A stretch of DNA of 64,000 bases from Anaspis maculata (lineage: Eukaryota > Arthropoda > Insecta > Coleoptera > Scraptiidae). The DNA is taken from positions 6,624,070-6,688,069 of the forward strand of contig OX421967.1 in NCBI GenBank assembly GCA_949128115.1. The letters are read 5' to 3'. Below, piece after piece: positions 1 to 12,082 of this stretch (position 1 is the first letter of the stretch; each line of letters starts with the position of its first letter). Below the pieces are notes generated by a model that saw only the letters and a list, made by a program, of their open reading frames with translations, was not told the DNA's origin and made no database searches. The translations under genes were made by a program, and so were the position numbers.

Positions 1-384
1 CTCTGATTCGACGACCAGTGATTCAAAACTCCCAACGTTGAAATGGAATGATAACATCCAAATGTCAAATCACACTCGAGTTTAATGAGAACAAAAGAAT
101 AATATGATCATTCAGGTGACAACACATCGAGTACTCCAGCTAGTTGTCGAATTCGCCTTGGGACTAGGCTAGTTCTGGCCGACTAGCATAGATTTAGTGG
201 GCTCCAGGATATATCATACGAATTAGGCTGCATGATTCTTGCCAGGCTCATAATTGCATACCTAACCAACGTGGATGCATTACAATTGCAGCCCTTGTGT
301 GGCAAACCGGGTTAGTCCAGCCCTGTGCCTTATATTTTACCTTTTTAGTTTTACGCTAACCCACCGCCTAAGGGTTAGTGTCTA
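1..384. other. Unassigned left edge
   Basis: I see no coding region, recognisable repeat or RNA gene in this stretch. It may belong to the element whose LTR-like block follows, but nothing in it proves that. Confidence 0.3.
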
Positions 385-850
385 TGTGACTGTTGAATTA
401 TATTCCAAAATAGGGAAAGAGAGAGAGAGAGAGAGATAATTAATTTTGGTTTTGAAAATTGGCCTGGTTTTAAATATTCATAAGGACCGGAAAGTTGTGA
501 ATCATGTTGGGAAAGGAACTAGTGAAATGTCACGTCCGCTTGACTCATTTTCGAGATAATCTAGACTTATCAACCCGTTAGCAAAACAGCTTAAGTGGCC
601 AGGTATCGGTTACGTATTTCCGTGGGAACGCTTTTCCTCCCAAAAAGGTCCGCACTGATTGGTCCGTTAGACCACGGGATTATGAGATTCGACGAGTCTA
701 TAAGTAGAAGCTGAACAGAAGATAATGGGACTTGTGCTGCGAACTTGACACTTGCCTCGCGACTTGACTGGTGAACCGCGACTCGACGCGGTTATTTCAT
801 TAATAATCTATTTTACAGTCAATTAACTAAGAGTCACTTAATTTTGGCGC
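385..850 (+). mobile_element. LTR-like block followed by a primer-binding-site-like sequence
   Basis: The block has a (GA)n tract near its start, a TATA-like TATAAGTAGA near 700, and ends in an AT-rich stretch followed directly by TTGGCGCCTGGGATGG at about 846. TGG just downstream of an AT-rich end is the usual look of an LTR U5/tRNA-primer junction in Gypsy-type elements. No second LTR copy and no gag or pol follow, so it would be a solo or orphan 5' LTR. The left boundary is a guess. Confidence 0.3.
419..436. repeat. (GA)n microsatellite
   Basis: Uninterrupted GA dinucleotides, about nine units. Confidence 0.9.
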
Positions 851-1565
851 CTGGGATGGTGGCCGTAAAATTCCCGAATTTTGAGTGGTCATATCCCACA
901 AAAATCATCGTTAGAAAACGCTCGCAAGTAAATCAATTAAACTCCGGCAGTATAGTACAAGGAAAACCGGACGCGTTCGAAGTGCATAGTGATTCATCGT
1001 AATCTCGACCGTCGCGCGTGCCAATGTTCATTAATAATTAGATTCACGAAGATGCGCTAAACGCGACGTTCCTCTCAACGTAGAAACCAATCGTCCTAAA
1101 AATATTACCCCTGTGTTTTACGCGAGTGTTACCCTGTTGGTACTCAGAGTGGAACGTAAGATCAAAGTTCTTATTAGTGTGATGTCAACGTATAAGGTAA
1201 AACCGATTGAATTGAATATATCATGTATGCAAAGCGATCGCGGATGAAAAATGAGTCATTTGTCAAATCCTCTCTAGCGACGATCTCTCTCACTCTTTAT
1301 CTCCTTCTCTCCCTCTCTCTCATACCCCCACTTACGTCATGTGCACGAGCCATGACGAATGAACGCCAAAATGGCGTCGTGACAGTTGTTGCATTACTCT
1401 CTTACGTCATCAATTGTCACAGCGACAGCTGAGTCGCGTTTTGTTTACTTACTTAATATTTATACGCCACGTGGATGGTTACTATTGTGTATATTTTCAA
1501 TCCTAGCTTTTGTTAGTGAACCTATTCAGGATTGTACTTATTAATTTTGCTTATTTGAATATACA

Positions 1566-2414
1566 CACATCAAAAGAATCTAGGGGACAAGCAAATTCAG
1601 ACGATTTCTAAAATCATCATAACTTTTGATTCCCATCAGCGATTTCATATCGATTTTCAATGTTCGATAGCTCAATCTTTCTTTTTCATGCCTTGATCAC
1701 GTCAAATACGAACAATATTTACTGAGGTTGCCACAGGGTGATCAATGGAACAGTGTAAAATTGCCGAAAGTTCAGTACGAGCGCGATTTCCCAAAAAAGA
1801 AAATTCATGCATTCTAATAGCACAGTTTTGAAGATCAGTGTTCCAGCTTCAGTAACGTTTTTGCATTTTGAAAATCGAAGGTGAATTGCCAAAGATATTG
1901 ATAATTTTATGCCGCCATGTTGAACTTTCAAGAAAGAAGCAAGTAATCCGATTTCATTGAAACTTGGAACACACTCATGTCTGGTTCAAGTAGTTGGGAT
2001 TTCAAGGTCAAATTTCGATCACTCCCGAGCCGCTATATTGAACTTTTTACATAAATGATTCCATTTGAATAACACACTAGAATCGAATCATTCACATAAA
2101 GGTTCAATGAGGCGGCTTGAAAGTGACCGAAAAATACATTTGACCTTGAAATTCCAATTACTTAAACCAGACATGAGTCAAATCCAAGTTATATTGAAAT
2201 CGGATCACTTTCTTGGCAGTTTTACACTGTTCCATTGGTCATCCTGTAAAAACTTTATGAAACATTGTTCGTATTTGACGTGATCAGGGCATGAAAACGA
2301 AGGATTGGACTATCGAACACTGAAAACCGATATGGAATCGCTGACGGCAGTCAAAAGTTATGATGATTTTGGAGATCGTCTGAATTTGCTTATCCCCTAG
2401 ATTCTTTTGATGTG
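1566..2414. mobile_element. Foldback element with arms of about 400 bp
   Basis: The left end begins CACATCAAAAGAATCTAGGG and the right end is its inverted complement. The two arms stay recognisably complementary almost to the centre near 2060, with scattered mismatches and small indels. No transposase frame is present; the short reading frames inside are artefacts of the palindrome. Each arm carries an ACAGGGTG-type motif (1735 and, inverted, near 2240) that recurs in the other foldbacks of this window. It is a non-autonomous inverted-repeat element of unknown superfamily; no clear target duplication was seen. Confidence 0.8.
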
Positions 2415-2832
2415 GGTACAATGTTTGTTTGAAATCTCTTGTTTACCTGACCACCCTTCACGTAGACAGGTAAAAATAGCTGGAGGTTTCTACTCGATTC
2501 AAATGCCTCGTCTGCCGGACTCATCTAAACGCCTTCCCGAAGAGTTGAAGCCAGAAATAGATAAGCTAAAATGCACGCTACCCCAACCAAGAATAAAACT
2601 CTAAGATGTACCCAGATCGTCTGTTCCCCTCCCCCTATGGATCTGCCTCTCCATATCAAATAACTGAGTCAGTGGTGACAGTTCACGTTACTACCCTTAG
2701 GATTAAGCACCCCCTATTCTGAACGACCGTACAGGGTCATCGACCTGCTATAGTTCCCCCAAGCAGTACCTACATAAGGTACATGAACTCGAACATGAAC
2801 ATGAACATGAATACTGATTATCATTTATACCT

Positions 2833-4092
2833 AAACTGCTCAACATTTGAAATGTCGGTATCGAAAGTTTTGCTTTTTTTCGAAATGGTGTAACTTTGGA
2901 TTGTTTTAACCGATTTTGTCTTCACGGTTGCTTAGATACATCTTTCAGCAATCAACTGCGTTGGCGAGAGTTTCCAATTCATTGAAATCACATTCGTTAC
3001 AGGGTGGAATGTAAAGCATTGCAAAATTGTGCTTAGTTCAATAGGTCCCCGTTTTTGTAAACAATTTTTTTTTCAAATTACAACAATACATATAATCATG
3101 AAGCCTGATGTCTTGTCTCAAAACGGCTTTTGAATTTTCCAGATCAAAAGTTCAACAATGATGATATGACTTTTTTGTATAAGTTGCATTTTAAACATTT
3201 TAAAAAAATAAGAAATCAAGGTTATATCTTTGAAACATATTCAAACTAAAATTTAAAAGTGCGTTTTTGAACCAACAAAACATTTACATATTCAATTTGA
3301 GGTCCGTACCTGTACCTCGGTCCGTCAAACATTCCGATATAATGGCGGATTCCAACCAAACTCACACAAGTTCATTAGACTCCTATACCATGGCCGCATA
3401 CCAAATTTCAGCTCAACTAGATGAACCGTTTGGGAGTTATCATGGACGATTTATACAGAGTTAGACACACAGGCAGACAGACCGACTTTGATCTGAAAAT
3501 TGTCTAAATAAATCGATTAGATGGACGTTGAAAAAAATTATTCCTCGAAATCCGGAGACAATTTTTTTTGCGCATTTACAATATTTTCATTTCCATTCGA
3601 GAACGCTAACTGGGGAAGTAAAATTGATGTTTCTGAAGGCGCAGCAGTTTTTAACAGTTCAAGCAACAAGCACGCAAAATTACAGGTTCCTATCATCAAA
3701 AATGCGATGTTATTGCCAACCAAAATGACTGAAATGCAACTTTTACAAAAAAGTCATTATTGTTGGACTTCCGATCTAAAAAATTCAAAAACCGTTTCGA
3801 GATAGGACATCAGGCTTCATGATTATATCGTTAGAATTTGAAAAAAAAATTGTTTACAAGAATGGGGTGGGGATCTATTGAACTGAGCACAATTTTGTAA
3901 TGCTTCACATTCCACCCTGTAACGAATGTAGTTGGGATAAGTCAAGAAATCTCGCCAACCCAGTAGACTGCTGGAAGATGTATCTGAACAACCGTGAAAA
4001 CGAAATCGGAATCGGTTAAGACAATCCAAAGTTATACCGTTTTGAAAAAGGGCAAAATTTTCGATATCGACATTTCAAATGCTGAGCAGTTT
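2833..4092. mobile_element. Foldback element, 1.26 kb
   Basis: AAACTGCTCAACATTTGAAA at the left end is matched, inverted, by TTTCAAATGCTGAGCAGTTT at the right end. The arms continue inward for roughly 400 bp: the ACAGGGTGGAATG segment near 2997 pairs with CATTCCACCCTGT near 3910, and GAAGCCTGATGTC at 3101 pairs with GACATCAGGCTTC near 3806. The central part (about 3250-3700) is not palindromic and has no supported gene. Different in sequence from the foldback just upstream. Confidence 0.8.
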
Positions 4093-5939
4093 ATTCATGT
4101 GTTTAAATTGTGTTAGTTTATTTTGAACATCAATCACCCTCGGTTTTACAATTGGTGGCATTTTCATATCATTTAATACCTTGGAAATGTCCTTTGACTT
4201 ATTCCCGTTGCGTCTTCAGTTATCGAGTTTATTTTTATTTTAATTAACCCCCAACCTCCTTTTCGCTCATACATATTATATTTCAATCAACATCCCCCAT
4301 CCATTGGCGTTACAATTGACTACGGATTTTTCCGTAGTGCTGAATAAATCTTTGATGTATTTTCAATGAAGGGGTCAACCACCCCCCTGCATTGTTACAT
4401 TTTCCTAGTAAATAAATGATGATCTATTGCCAATAAAGGGGTTAACCACCCCTAAACCTCGCTTGTTACACTTGATTGGACGCTTTCAACTGGCAATGGA
4501 ATGCTGCAGCTACACCGTTTGAAAAGCCTAAGCGAGCGAGTTTCCTTTTGTTGTTACGTAAATACTTGGCAAACTAAGCGAACACTTGAAGACGTTTGAG
4601 TGCCAAGTTACACTGGCTTGATTAATGCATTACTAGAGTGACTTTTCTGTTATTCCCCCATGACTTATTCACACTCAATTTTCGTTAGATCATTTGGGAA
4701 GGGATTTTTCAGCACTCAATCAGGTGATACGCAGGGGTTTCTTTGACGTGTTCTTCCCATGTGTGCCTATCAGCGAATACGTCACTATTCTTCTGCGCTT
4801 ACTGACAGTTTGACGCGTTTTATAATCTGTTGTTGTGTTGTGTCATCAAATTATGTGTTTATTTTGCTGTTGTTGATTCTTGCATTGTCTAAATGATTTG
4901 TGATGATTTTCTTGCTTCATTTGTGTTTGTTTGTTTTTTATCTATGTCATGTCATTTCGTCACTGTCAGTTTATTGTTGTGAGGTGTTTTGAGAAAAAAG
5001 ATAGATTCATTACAAATTTTGCTAACGATTCAAATAAAAATTCATTTTGCTTGCCTTCATTTGCCTTTCATTAAAAATTCCAGCATCGAACCCAAATCCA
5101 CGTTCTCACCTAGAATAAGAGATACACAACGTAGGAAGGGGGAGGGGGTAACGACGATCACAGCCAAACGTCAAAAAGTGGGTTACATTACACGATCATG
5201 AAAATTTTGAAAAAAAGTGTCCGCAACATGTTTGTGTTTGTGCGGATTCTGGCGGAATAACTGCCAAGCCGTTGATCTAATTGGATTGAAATCTGGTATA
5301 TATGTTACCGGACAAATCCAAACTATGGTCATTATGCTTCGGACTGAGAAGTTTAGTCACTGTCTTTCTACTTCTGAAAACACAGTAGAGCTGAGCTTGA
5401 GCTGAGCTGAAATTTCGTGTACACTTCCCTTTGATTGCCATAAACGATCTGTCAAAAGCCCCTTATTAACATCCGAACCCAGCAACTTTGGATAATGGCC
5501 ATCAAGTGTTTAAAAGTGTTTTTGTCGGAAACTCAATCCCAAAACTGACCTTTTTGCAACCGGATGATTGCGGTTTATCATCAAGGTAATTAGTACCATA
5601 CACTTTTTTCACCTTTGCACAGATAGCGGATCCAAGATGGCGGCCAAGAAGGCAACACAGTCGACTGTCTTTATTCCAGTAGTAGTGGAACCGAGAAATG
5701 TCTGATCGCATTCAATCTTAACAAGTGATGAATTGTACTGGCCTACTCAAGAATTTTAAGCCATCTCAGAATCGGAAGCTTCAAAATCAACAGATTTCAA
5801 AGGGCGTGATCATGCCTGTTAGGTCGTTCTTCTGGCTGCAAAATTCTATGCGAAGTCACGTAGACGTTGACACTTTCACCATGTACAGGATGACAACTGA
5901 TTGAGTGTCAAACTGGCCAATTTTCTCTTTTCACATCCG
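4093..5939. other. Gene-poor interval
   Basis: No convincing coding region. Two short related segments at about 4370 and 4436 each contain 'AAGGGG T-AACCACCCC' and an AAATAAATGATGA-like stretch, suggesting a small local duplication. A segment near 4805 (TTTGACGCGTTTTATAATC) resembles part of the MITE at 29571-30083. Nothing else can be supported. Confidence 0.4.
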
Positions 5940-6214
5940 ATTCAGTGATAATTGACGACTTCAACTTTCCCCAATATAAAGACTGCTCACAGATATCTGA
6001 TTTAGACTTTTGATTATTGATCAACAGCAGGTGCCGGGTCTGCGCGAGCATAAATACCTACCTACATTTTTTGACATCAAGCAGTAGAATAACGTTTCGA
6101 ATTCTGGCAACCACCCTACTTGATCTTATCTTCTTGACTGATCCGTGCAGTGTCTCCAAGTGTGACGCCCCTCTGTTGAGGCAAGAACCATCATTCATCC
6201 TGCTCTCGAAGTGA
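5940..6214 (+). pseudogene. Fragment of a LINE endonuclease domain (CR1/Jockey group)
   Basis: Across shifting frames this stretch encodes pieces that match the endonuclease of the intact LINE at 17860-20805: DDFNFPQYKDCS against its DFNIPEYKDCS, FFDIKQ-NN against FFDMKQYNN, and KCDAPLL against RSDAPLL, in the same order. It carries frameshifts and stops, and only this short part of ORF2 survives. It lies just beyond the 3' end of the minus-strand Ly6 gene. It is a dead, truncated copy of a related family. Confidence 0.7.
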
Positions 6215-6448
6215 GGTTTGTTTTCAAAACATCTGGTGCCAAACATACTGATAGTAATATACAGAGCATCAACTACAACTTCGGAAAATCGGATTTCTCT
6301 GGCCTTCATAATTAAACCTTCTCTGTGGGTATACGACATACAACATGAATTTGGTAGTACCTACCTACCTACATACCTACTGGAGACCATTTCAAGGCAT
6401 GAGGGAAAAAACGACATTTTGTAACAGGTATGTTGTAATGTGCAATTC

Positions 6449-7839
6449 TTAAAGATAAAGATACAATATTTTGTAAAGAACTGAAACTATCATTGGCAAG
6501 AAAACGAAAAGGATCGGTTTTAGTCCAGTGGCCGCGTTGCAGTGATCTGTCGTACACAGAATACATTCCAAGTCCGGTTTTTTATTCTGATTGTTCTGCG
6601 AAGCTACCAACTTCTCTAAAAATATACAAGTGTCCGAGCCATTTGTCAATGTACTTGTACAACCTCTCAATACAGACTCATAATTATCTGCGAAGAAACA
6701 GACGTCAATATATTAACAGAATAGTTGGATATTCAGTTTACCGGATTTTGGATTCTTCAAAAGCACGTTGCTGCAGACACCATTTTCTTCATCCGGTAGT
6801 CTAAAGACATCACATTCAACTTCATCCCCAAATTTCTTATCGCAGTCACTGGAGCAACTGTAGCACTTGATAGTCTTCCGAGCAAATCCTGTGGAAATGA
6901 AGACATTGTAGATACTCACCTAAGCTTTCCATTTTGATTCACGTAAATTTTTTTTTTAAATTCATTGATCGCTATTTAGATACCTAGATTGGGATGTTAT
7001 GGGTGATGTTGGAATATTGAAAAGACATAAAAAAGCTCACTTGTCTGAAATCTCTGAGTCACCCTCAATCTGTATTAAAGAGGGTTGATTTCAAAACATC
7101 CTCGCAATGTTGAAATGTTCAGAATAGTATCGTAATGAAGAAAAAGTTTGAGCTCTACCACATTTGAGCCAAGAACATGACCTTGGAGAGGACCGGCATC
7201 ATACAACATGAATTTTTCAAAAACTAACGTAACTCCCTTGAAAACTCAAAAGGGATAGAGTGAATAAAAATTGGTTCGAGATATTGTGATGAGCTTGCCA
7301 AAAATTCATTGGGAAATAATCTACAGTTTTTTTTCGAAAAGTCTTGCACTGTTGAAAATTGACCATTTTGACAACTCCTTTCGTTGTCACCCTGTATATG
7401 GTAAACAATATCAACGTCCACATGATACAGCATGGCATTTGGTAGATATCCGGAAAGACCATGCTTTTTGAAATTGGTTGATTTTTCTCCGAGATTTTCG
7501 ATGTTCAGATCTACCAGAATGCAAATTTTTCAACTCTTCGCGACCTTTTGCAAGGTGGAACCTACGCATTACCTGGACTATAAATTTTGGACTGATAGAT
7601 GAAAGATCAAACAAAACTAAATATCACGACCCAAGACCGGTCTTGATGAAACCATCTCTTACCAGCGAGCTCGGACAGTGTATTTAAAAGCAACTTATTC
7701 GGATTCAAGACTATTTGTTTTCGCTCAAGCCAGGGATCTACTCACGGATCTGCCATATTGTCAAAAAACTACTCTTACCTGTAGAAAAACAAGCCGTCGT
7801 GAAGATGACAAAGACAAGAATCTGCATTGTTGTTCCCAT
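6449..7839 (-). CDS. Ly6/uPAR-domain (three-finger) GPI-anchored protein, three coding exons
   Basis: Coding exons on the minus strand are 7839-7779, 6888-6742 and 6687-6449 (stop). All junctions are GT..AG and phase 1. Exon 1 encodes a hydrophobic signal peptide starting MGTTMQILVFVIF and ending CFSTG. The mature part has ten cysteines in the LU pattern (KCYSC ... C ... EC ... VC ... GC ... TC ... ECILC ... HCN), with the diagnostic C-N at the end of the domain. It also has an N-G-S glycosylation site and a hydrophobic C-terminal tail (about 20 residues, ending YLYL) typical of GPI attachment. Such insect proteins are small cell-surface modulators; some act in septate-junction assembly or channel regulation, but this sequence gives no specific role. 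The plus-strand gene at 33636-36607 is a paralogue with the same exon design. The start rests on the signal peptide; upstream non-coding exons cannot be excluded. Confidence 0.82.
7779..7839 (-). CDS. Signal-peptide exon of the minus-strand Ly6 gene
   Basis: This 61-nt exon holds the ATG, 20 codons and one extra base, followed by the donor GTAAGA. Joined to the acceptor at 6888 it restores a Gly codon after CFST. It is too short to stand out as a reading frame and is supported by its match to exon 1 of the paralogue (also ending CFSTG then GTAAGA). Confidence 0.8.
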
Positions 7840-8887
7840 GCGGTCGCTTCTTTTTCAACACAGAAGGAGCGTAGTTACCGAAAGTAATGAAAACTTGGAA
7901 CGTTCCACAGATCACAATTGAATTTCGCCATGGATTAGATGCGCAAGAATGTGTAAAAAGCACAAAATACACGAAAAATGACAAGAAGTGTCAAGAAATG
8001 TCAGTTTCAAACTCTACAATCCAGACACAAGTACCCACTGCTGTACCTGTTCGTGTACCTACAGCATGCGTGCCTGGTCGTTGCATTAAAGATAGGTTTT
8101 GTAGTTGAACGAAGCTGTTTCATGGAATTTCAAAGTTGGTATCGACTCAAAATTTCATCAGCTGTCACGTGTTCAAAATTCTCGGAAATTCCGGCTGAGG
8201 AATTTATCGTGAGAAGCGATCAAGCTGCAGAACCGCGCATTCTTCATCTTGGCTCTTGGAGCTCGCTTGATTCTCTGGGCATTGAGCCTCTTGACCATCG
8301 TGTAGCAGTGTTCTTCCCACGGAGGACACAACTTCCCGCTTTGTGAGTTACTCTTGATGGGTCTTGAGGTTCGACTTCTGACATATCATTTATCCAGGTA
8401 GGTACCTATTGAAATGGAAAAGCGTTTACAAGAGAATTGCAACAGTTTATTCCGCAAATTAATCTCAGCCAAACGGCAAACAGCAACTGAAGCCTACTGA
8501 ACCTGATCTAAGGAGTTTTGTGATGCGCTTTCTAGGGCTCTGTCGGGTGCGACACTAAGTCTAGGCTTAACTTGCGTCTTGGGTTTGCCCCGAGAACTTT
8601 CCAGCTGACGATGGCTTCAAGACACAGAGAAAGAGTCTGGACACTGGCACTCGACATGAAGCTCCGTGTATGAATCAATTATAAACACAGCACTTTGTAG
8701 TCAATGGAGTCTAATCCAGGCAGTGTTAACTTTTTTGAAATTGGTCATTTTTTCTTAGAGTTAGCTTTATTTGAACTTGAAGAACAATTTTCGAAATCCT
8801 TATTTTCCGTTGAGCAGTTTAGAAGAAAAGATATTCCAAACATGTCATATTTTGATTTGTTGGTGGCAATCAACTTGTTACCTATTG
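7840..8887. other. Intergenic interval upstream of the minus-strand Ly6 gene
   Basis: No supported gene. The promoter and 5' UTR of the Ly6 gene should lie here, but no clear core promoter was recognised. Confidence 0.3.
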
Positions 8888-8924
8888 TTACGAGCGGCGA
8901 TGTCCGTGAAATCTGGTAAACACG
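8888..8924 (+). repeat. Sequence resembling the 39-bp LTR of the Gypsy element at 26496
   Basis: It begins TGTTACGAGCGGCGAT, identical over 16 bases to the 5' LTR start at 26496, and ends about 37 bases later in AAACA. No primer-binding site, polypurine tract, target duplication or coding sequence adjoins it. It could be the start of a longer LTR of a related family continuing through the moderately GC-rich block to about 9260, or a solo short LTR. Confidence 0.45.
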
Positions 8925-9299
8925 TGATATTTCTAGACTCTTTCACAGCCGCGGTGTACAAATGCGCGGAGCTCTGGACATTTCCAGAGTATACGTGATG
9001 GCATTGGAATACATGGGGACTCCAACGCCTGATCAAGACACATCTGTCCATTTGGTTGCGGCGCCGGCTCTAGAGCACGGCAGAATTATACGCGGAATGT
9101 GTGGGATTATTCGGGAGTCGCCCAGAAAATCGTATGCCGGGTCACTGTCGAGTTTGCTGGAAGATGAAGGAAAGTTCGGGAACACTATCCGGAGGCCTAT
9201 ATACGGCATCAACCGTCAGCTCATGGGCAGTTATGAATTGGAATGCGAAGTGGCGAACTGACACATTTCCATCAAAGAAAAAGGAAAACTCAAGGGAAA

Positions 9300-11182
9300 A
9301 CTATTAAAAAAGAAACGAAGTCAAAATTAATCCCTGAGGGAGAAGCTGCAAGGACAGTAATCCAAAAGCCGAAGAGCCAGAGGATTGATGATATCAGTAG
9401 GAAATGACCTTGCGAAAAAATTTCATTAAAGCAGAAAGCAAAATTCTGTCTACAGCCATTCTGCCTCAAAAAGGCACACGTGAAATAAACGCAAAAAAAT
9501 CCCCCCACATAGAGATGGAAAATCTCAAAATTCCAGAATCGACAAAACCCCGGACAGGAATTTGCCATCTTGATAAAATACACTTTTAACCATGTACTTA
9601 CACCTGTAGCGTAACGTTAAAAAAAGGCCAAATCATAACTTCCACTTTCTGGAACTTACTTTTTCTGTTCTCAAATACCTATCCAATCAAAATCAAAAAC
9701 TAGCTGCAAGTCACATTAAAAAAAAACAAAATTTGGATCTATTTTCGTCAAAGTAGGTGACAAAATGATCGGTGCCAGGTCTTGTGCGCGTCCGGCAGGG
9801 CAACCGACACATGCTTGTGTCTAGTTCATAATGTTCGTATTTATCGTGGAGTTCATTATCACTTTTTTTGCAATTTTTCAACTGCTTTTGCGATTAGTAC
9901 CCACCTACCTAACTCACGGATACTTACGTAAAACTTTCTCCCTATCATTAAATTCGACTTTGCAAAAAAAAGTGCCGCCAACCGATATTGTGTAACGAGT
10001 TTGCAATGTTCGTATCATCTAAATTTCACGAATAGGCGGTCATTTCTCATGTAAAACGAGGAGTTTTCAATTTTTTGTGAACCAATAAAACATGTCTCAC
10101 CCCGATCTACATCGCAAGTAACTTGTTGTAAAAATCGACGATTGTGAAAAATATCTGATTTCAGATACTACAGAGGTGCTTTCGGGAATCACTTCTTATT
10201 TCGAGGACGAACAAGCGGTTTAAATTGATCAGCAATGCTCACCCAGTGTTAGGTTTTTTTTATTAAGATTAATTTTCTGGGTTTTCCTTGTGTTTTCAAG
10301 TTTCTTGACTATACATTATCTATAATTGACAGGTACTCAATGACTTTTGATACTCATGAGTCCTCTGTGGAGTCCTCTGGTTTCAATAAAAAAAAATCAG
10401 CCAAAGACATGAAGCTACAAATTTTTAAGCATTTTTTGTTCAACTTTCACAACCAAATTACTCGGCTCCAGGTGTTTTATGAAGAAATCACTCGGAACTG
10501 TCGTGCAGAGTACTCTAGACAGAGAGTCCACCCTGAGAAAAAGGAGTTATTTTTTTGTTGTCAAATAAGGGCCCTAGGATGGGGCGCGTATAAAATTTGA
10601 CTATCTTTGGCTGTGATCGGTTTTCTCTGATTTTTCCGTTCGCCTGTTTATATTGAGATATGAAGTGAAATCTTCAAATGCCAGTTGGAAGAAAATCACC
10701 GGCTTCGATTTAGAGACCTTTTAGTCGGAGCCACTCTAGCCGTAAATAGGACTCTTTTGTTGAGAAATACATGTATATTGTATATTCACCGCACCTTATT
10801 TGTTCACCACGCATGAATTATACCCCCCCCCCCTCCCTGGAGACTGCACCTTAAACATGATTTCAAAAATTAAGAACGATTCTTGCATGATTTTTTTCTG
10901 TAGTTAAGAATCTGTCCACTGAAATTTTTGACGGGAATCGATTCCGTCTTTCATCCTAATAATAAATATATTTTTATCGATGCTCTTGGCGACGGCTGGC
11001 TTTACGTGGAATTGTATTCAATTCGTGATTCCCTCGCCCGTCTGATGCCTTGAAATATAGCTTCTGCCAAATGCCTTTGACAGATGGCGCCGCTTGGAGG
11101 ACTAACATATTAGGAGTCCTCCTGGGTGTATATCACCATGAGATCTCTGGCTGCCACAGCATGGGATGGTTTGACTGAATGC
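9300..11182. other. Gene-poor AT-rich interval
   Basis: No reading frame here has recognisable domains. The 86-codon frame at 10340-10600 has no features I can name. A poly-C run lies near 10826. The last 150 bases lead into the hammerhead-like motif and include CAGATGGCGCCGC. Confidence 0.35.
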
Positions 11183-11230
11183 CTGCGCACTGATGAGCCC
11201 CCAATAGGGGCGAAACACGTGCCTGTGCAG
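11183..11230 (+). ncRNA. Hammerhead-ribozyme-like motif (type I, minimal stem III)
   Basis: The conserved core is present: CTGATGA (11190-11196), a 5-bp stem II GCCCC/GGGGC with a CAATA loop, then GAAA (11212-11215). Stem I is CUGCGCA (11183-11189) pairing with UGUGCAG (11224-11230), seven pairs with one G-U. The very short stem III (ACAC..GUG) is the layout seen in hammerheads of Penelope-like elements and other retroelements. The expected cleavage triplet NUH reads G-C-C, so position 16.1 is C instead of U. This copy is therefore probably slow or inactive. Confidence 0.65.
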
Positions 11231-11468
11231 TTTCGGTCCGACCGTCCGATGTTGTGGTAGTCCGAGAGCTTTGTTTCATTAATAAATATATATCACACTT
11301 GAAAAGTTATTCAATAAAATACATGTGAAAAGGTTCGCTAAAGTTTCAAAAAGTACCTGGAGAAATACTTATCGAAACTTTTTTTCAAAAATTCAAGTTT
11401 ATAAGGTCAATACAACTGAAAGTTTCAAACTATAGTCAAATCCGTTTATATCGATTACATTATAAGAA

Positions 11469-11514
11469 TACAGGGTGCCCAGTTTGAGAAAAAATCTTGA
11501 TGTTGCACCCTGTA
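11469..11514. repeat. 46-bp hairpin bounded by TACAGGGTGC
   Basis: TACAGGGTGC at 11469-11478 and its exact inverted complement GCACCCTGTA at 11505-11514 enclose a 26-base loop. It looks like a collapsed inverted-repeat element, because the same ACAGGGTG motif recurs in the arms of the foldbacks elsewhere in this window. Confidence 0.7.
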
Positions 11515-11742
11515 AGCGACAAACTACAGAGAATTTTTGTGGACAGATTGTACCTACTAGCCACAATAATATAACCGACGCGTTATACCATTTTCGGCAG
11601 CCCCGGAAATAGCGATAAACATTTGGTTTGGTTAATGAGTAGTGGGTATAGACGATTTACATTTGAAAAACGCCACCTGGTGTAGAGCTCGGTACTTGAT
11701 CGTAGAGGATATTTTTGAGAGGAACACATACTCCGACGTCTA

Positions 11743-12011
11743 TACCTTTGCAACTTCAAATTGGGACGAAACACATTCAAATTGGGAATAAACACGTTCA
11801 AATTGGAACTAAAAATTTTTGCAACGATTAAACACATTCAAATTGAAAATAATCAATTTCAAATTGAGATTAGTCACTTTCAAATTAGAAATAAACATAT
11901 TTCAAATTGGGATTCAATATTGTGGAATCATTTAAACACATTCAAATTGAGATCAAACAAAATCAGGTTGAGAATAATAACTTTCAAAATGAGAATAAAT
12001 CCAGTTTATTA
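11743..12011. repeat. Left subterminal array of 21-bp units
   Basis: Units start with TTCAAATTG and most are spaced by exactly 21 bp. Some gaps are about 40 bp and contain a second motif GCAACGATTAAACAC, which also recurs in the right array. Such arrays are candidate multiple transposase-binding sites. Confidence 0.8.
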
Positions 12012-12082
12012 GGTCAAACAATAATTCAAAAAAAAAGTTCTTTGTACCCCTGTCTCCTTGGTACATTTGTGTTCTTGGTACC

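Noticed and set aside
10340..10600. 86-codon frame as a small gene
   Set aside because: No signal peptide, domain, paralogue or splice context; length is within chance for this AT content.
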